Position numbers and translations under genes: made by a program | Assembly (NCBI GenBank): GCA_030641945.1 | Contig: DAOWLL010000047.1 | Location: forward strand, 1-8,617 | Source of the DNA: Gammaproteobacteria bacterium | Lineage (GTDB): Bacteria; Pseudomonadota; Gammaproteobacteria; SZUA-229 | Reading direction: 5' to 3' | Length of the DNA stretch: 8,617 nucleotides | The notes under the pieces: model-generated | The model's input: the letters and a program-made list of their open reading frames with translations, nothing else | Told to the model about the DNA's origin: nothing | Database searches by the model: none | Part shown: positions 6,734 to 8,617 of the stretch, piece by piece | Layout: every line of letters begins with the position of its first letter | Position numbering within the stretch: position 1 is the first letter of the stretch

Positions 6734-6755
6734 ATATCAATCATCAGGTAATTGT

Positions 6756-7835
6756 ATGAGTAAGAAGCTTGCAGTATTACCGGGCGACGGCATCGGCATA
6801 GAGATCGTTGCTGAAGCGCTCAAGCTGCTGAACTATCTAAAAAGTAATGGCCTCGCACTGGAAATGATTGAGGCGCCTGTTGGCGGTGCAGGTTATGATG
6901 CGGCCGGCAAGCCATTGCCTGATGAAACGCTTGAACTGGTTAAAGAATCTGATGCGATACTGCTGGGTGCCGTTGGCGGGCCGCAGTATGAAAACTTGCC
7001 GCGCGAGCTGCGTCCCGAAAGAGGCTTGCTTGGCCTGCGTTCGGAGCTGGGCCTGTTTGCAAACCTGCGTCCGGCAATCCTCTATCCGCAGCTCGCAGAT
7101 GCGTCTTCGCTCAAGGCTGACGTTGTGGCGGGCCTGGATATCATGATCGTGCGTGAACTCACCGGCGGCATCTATTTTGGCGAACCACGTGGTATTCGTG
7201 AAAAAGATAATGGTGAACGCGAAGGCTTCAATACCCTGGTCTACAGTGAATCGGAAGTGGACCGCATAGCCAGGGTCGCTTTTGATATCGCGATGAAACG
7301 TGGCAAGCGTTTATGCTCGGTTGACAAGGCAAATGTGCTGGAGGTGTCCGAGCTATGGCGTGAAGTGGTGACCCGTGTCGGAACCGATTACCCGCAAGTC
7401 GAACTCAGCCACATGTATGTCGATAACGCAGCCATGCAGTTGGTGAAATGGCCCAGGCAGTTTGATGTAATGGTAACAAAGAACATGTTTGGTGATATCC
7501 TTTCAGATGCCGCCGCCATGCTTACTGGATCAATTGGCATGCTGCCATCAGCTTCGCTGGATGCGAACAGCAAGGGCATGTACGAGCCGATTCATGGTTC
7601 AGCGCCCGATATTGCCGGCAAGGGTGTGGCAAACCCGCTGGCAACGATACTCTCGGTTGCGATGATGTTGCGTTACAGCCTGAATGAAATGCAGCTGGCG
7701 GAGCGTATCGAGAAAGCCGTCGGCACTGTTCTGGATGCGGGTTTGCGTACCGCGGACATAACTTCAAGTGGCATGCAGGAAGTCGGTACCCGCGAGATGG
7801 GTGATGCCGTGGTTGCCGCGCTGCAAGCCGGTTAA
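6756..7835 (+). CDS. leuB: 3-isopropylmalate dehydrogenase
   Basis: LeuB oxidises and decarboxylates 3-isopropylmalate with NAD+ (EC 1.1.1.85), giving the 2-oxoacid that is transaminated to leucine. It is a cytosolic homodimer needing Mg2+ or Mn2+. The 359 residues match the family length. Visible landmarks are [11 protein letters not shown] at 8-18, the substrate-binding Arg95, Arg105 and Arg133 with Tyr140 in [18 protein letters not shown], Lys191 in [15 protein letters not shown], and metal ligands Asp223, Asp247 and Asp251. The family signature [20 protein letters not shown] is at 243-262, and the cofactor-side segment [19 protein letters not shown] at 276-294. The start has an AGG seven bases upstream. 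The gene is separated from leuCD by the lipoprotein gene and has its own candidate -10 box. asd follows after 49 bases without a strong terminator, so leuB and asd are likely co-transcribed. Confidence 0.98.
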   Translation: MSKKLAVLPGDGIGIEIVAEALKLLNYLKSNGLALEMIEAPVGGAGYDAAGKPLPDETLELVKESDAILLGAVGGPQYENLPRELRPERGLLGLRSELGLFANLRPAILYPQLADASSLKADVVAGLDIMIVRELTGGIYFGEPRGIREKDNGEREGFNTLVYSESEVDRIARVAFDIAMKRGKRLCSVDKANVLEVSELWREVVTRVGTDYPQVELSHMYVDNAAMQLVKWPRQFDVMVTKNMFGDILSDAAAMLTGSIGMLPSASLDANSKGMYEPIHGSAPDIAGKGVANPLATILSVAMMLRYSLNEMQLAERIEKAVGTVLDAGLRTADITSSGMQEVGTREMGDAVVAALQAG

Positions 7836-7872
7836 ACCGTTTTTTATAATTCACCAGTTTTAATAATTTAAC

Positions 7873-7876
7873 AGGG
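7873..7876 (+). promoter_or_regulatory. asd ribosome-binding site
   Basis: AGGG lies eight bases before the ATG at 7885 and supports this start, which is followed at once by the nucleotide-binding strand of the family. Confidence 0.55.
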
Positions 7877-7884
7877 TAAAACAG

Positions 7885-8617
7885 ATGTCAGCTAAATATG
7901 ATGTAGCCGTCGTCGGTGCCACCGGTGCTGTTGGCGAGACCATGCTGGAAATACTGGGTGAGCGTGACTTCCCGGTAAACAAAGTGTATCCATTGGCAAG
8001 TGCGCGTTCAGCGGGAAAAAGGCTGCCATTTAAGGATACCTACCTGACCGTCGAGGATCTGGACAGTTTTGATTTTTCAAAGGTGCAGATTGGCCTGTTT
8101 TCGGCCGGTGGGAGTATCTCGGCAAAATATGCACCGATTGCTGCCGAGGCGGGCTGCGTGGTTATCGATAATACCTCCGAGTATCGCTACGAGGACGATA
8201 TTCCACTGGTCGTACCCGAGGTGAACCCGGGTGCAATAGCCGGATACAAGAAGCGTGGCATTATCGCCAACCCGAACTGTTCGACCATCCAGATGCTGGT
8301 TGCATTAAAGCCCCTCTACGATGCGGCAGGTATTGAACGCATAAATGTCTGTACCTACCAGGCGGTTTCAGGCACCGGTAAGGAGGCCATCGAGGAGTTG
8401 GCGGGTCAAACGGCACAGTTACTTAACGGCAATTCGGCTGAGTCCAGGGTATACCCGAAACAGATTGCCTTTAATGCCCTGCCGCAAATCGATGTATTCC
8501 AGGAGAATGGCTATACAAAGGAAGAGATGAAGATGGTCTGGGAGACCTGGAAGATCATGGAGGACGACTCGATCAAGGTGAATCCCACGGCTGTCCGTGT
8601 ACCGGTGTTCTATGGGC
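7885..8617 (+). CDS. asd: Aspartate-semialdehyde dehydrogenase, 5' part (cut by window end)
   Basis: Asd reduces aspartyl-4-phosphate to aspartate semialdehyde with NADPH (EC 1.2.1.11), the branch point to lysine, diaminopimelate, threonine and methionine. The open frame runs 244 codons to the window edge without a stop; the family is about 340 residues, so roughly the last 100 are missing. The NADP-binding loop GATGAVGETM is at residues 11-20, and the catalytic cysteine is Cys132 in ANPNCSTIQM. YQAVSGTGKEAIEEL at 158-172 carries the active-site glutamine (Gln159), and NTSEYRYEDDIPLVVPEVN at 96-114 is also conserved. The PNCSTIQM form and these motifs fit the shorter Asd type found in pseudomonads and many Gram-positive bacteria rather than the E. 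coli type. In that lineage Asd has a paralogue (Usg-1-like) often next door, but the intact NCST cysteine argues that this is the active enzyme. Confidence 0.95.
   Translation, partial: MSAKYDVAVVGATGAVGETMLEILGERDFPVNKVYPLASARSAGKRLPFKDTYLTVEDLDSFDFSKVQIGLFSAGGSISAKYAPIAAEAGCVVIDNTSEYRYEDDIPLVVPEVNPGAIAGYKKRGIIANPNCSTIQMLVALKPLYDAAGIERINVCTYQAVSGTGKEAIEELAGQTAQLLNGNSAESRVYPKQIAFNALPQIDVFQENGYTKEEMKMVWETWKIMEDDSIKVNPTAVRVPVFYG

Noticed and set aside
7829..7845. CGG-TTAAA-CCG followed by six T at the leuB end as a terminator
   Set aside because: The stem is only three base pairs and overlaps the stop codon; too weak to stop transcription before asd.
1..8617. Defence system, mobile element, prophage or biosynthetic cluster
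   Set aside because: All sizeable genes are accounted for by core metabolism, a permease, a LysR regulator and a lipoprotein; no integrase, transposase, inverted terminal repeats or direct-repeat arrays were seen.

Overview
This is an ordinary chromosomal stretch of a gammaproteobacterium of intermediate base composition. The evidence is the prmB-aroC neighbour pair, and a leuC-leuD-(extra gene)-leuB-asd cluster preceded by a divergent LysR regulator. As I remember it, that order resembles the one in pseudomonads and their relatives and differs from the enterobacterial leuABCD operon. The genus cannot be read from the sequence. I see no transposase, integrase, phage gene, CRISPR array, tRNA or rRNA.

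Layout: (1) 2-476, the 3' end of prmB (glutamine methyltransferase for ribosomal protein L3). Its first ~110 bases are broken into patches in different reading frames. (2) 536-1633, aroC (chorismate synthase), complete. (3) 1634-1862, a 229-base gap with a few small dyads and no gene. (4) 1863-3044, a 12-helix MFS permease of the HcaT-like group, substrate unknown. (5) 3016-3885, a LysR-family regulator on the minus strand, convergent with the permease (29-base overlap) and divergent from leuC. (6) 3886-4016, the divergent control region, with a LysR-type operator candidate. (7) 4017-6074, leuC and leuD, 9 bases apart. (8) 6115-6669, a DUF2846-like outer-membrane lipoprotein between leuD and leuB. 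(9) 6756-7835, leuB, with a perfect -10 box and a hairpin upstream. (10) 7885 to the window end, the first 244 codons of asd.

LeuC/LeuD and LeuB carry out the second and third steps of leucine synthesis (isopropylmalate isomerisation and oxidative decarboxylation); leuA is not in the window. Asd makes aspartate semialdehyde for lysine, threonine, methionine and diaminopimelate. AroC closes the shikimate pathway at chorismate. The window is therefore mainly amino-acid biosynthesis, with a LysR protein as the probable local regulator of leuCD.

I found no convincing undescribed system. The items most worth checking are the multi-frame prmB start (probably a contig-edge sequence artefact), the LysR box and possible 26-codon upstream ORF before leuC, the lipoprotein gene inside the leucine cluster, and the stem-loop over the convergent stop codons.
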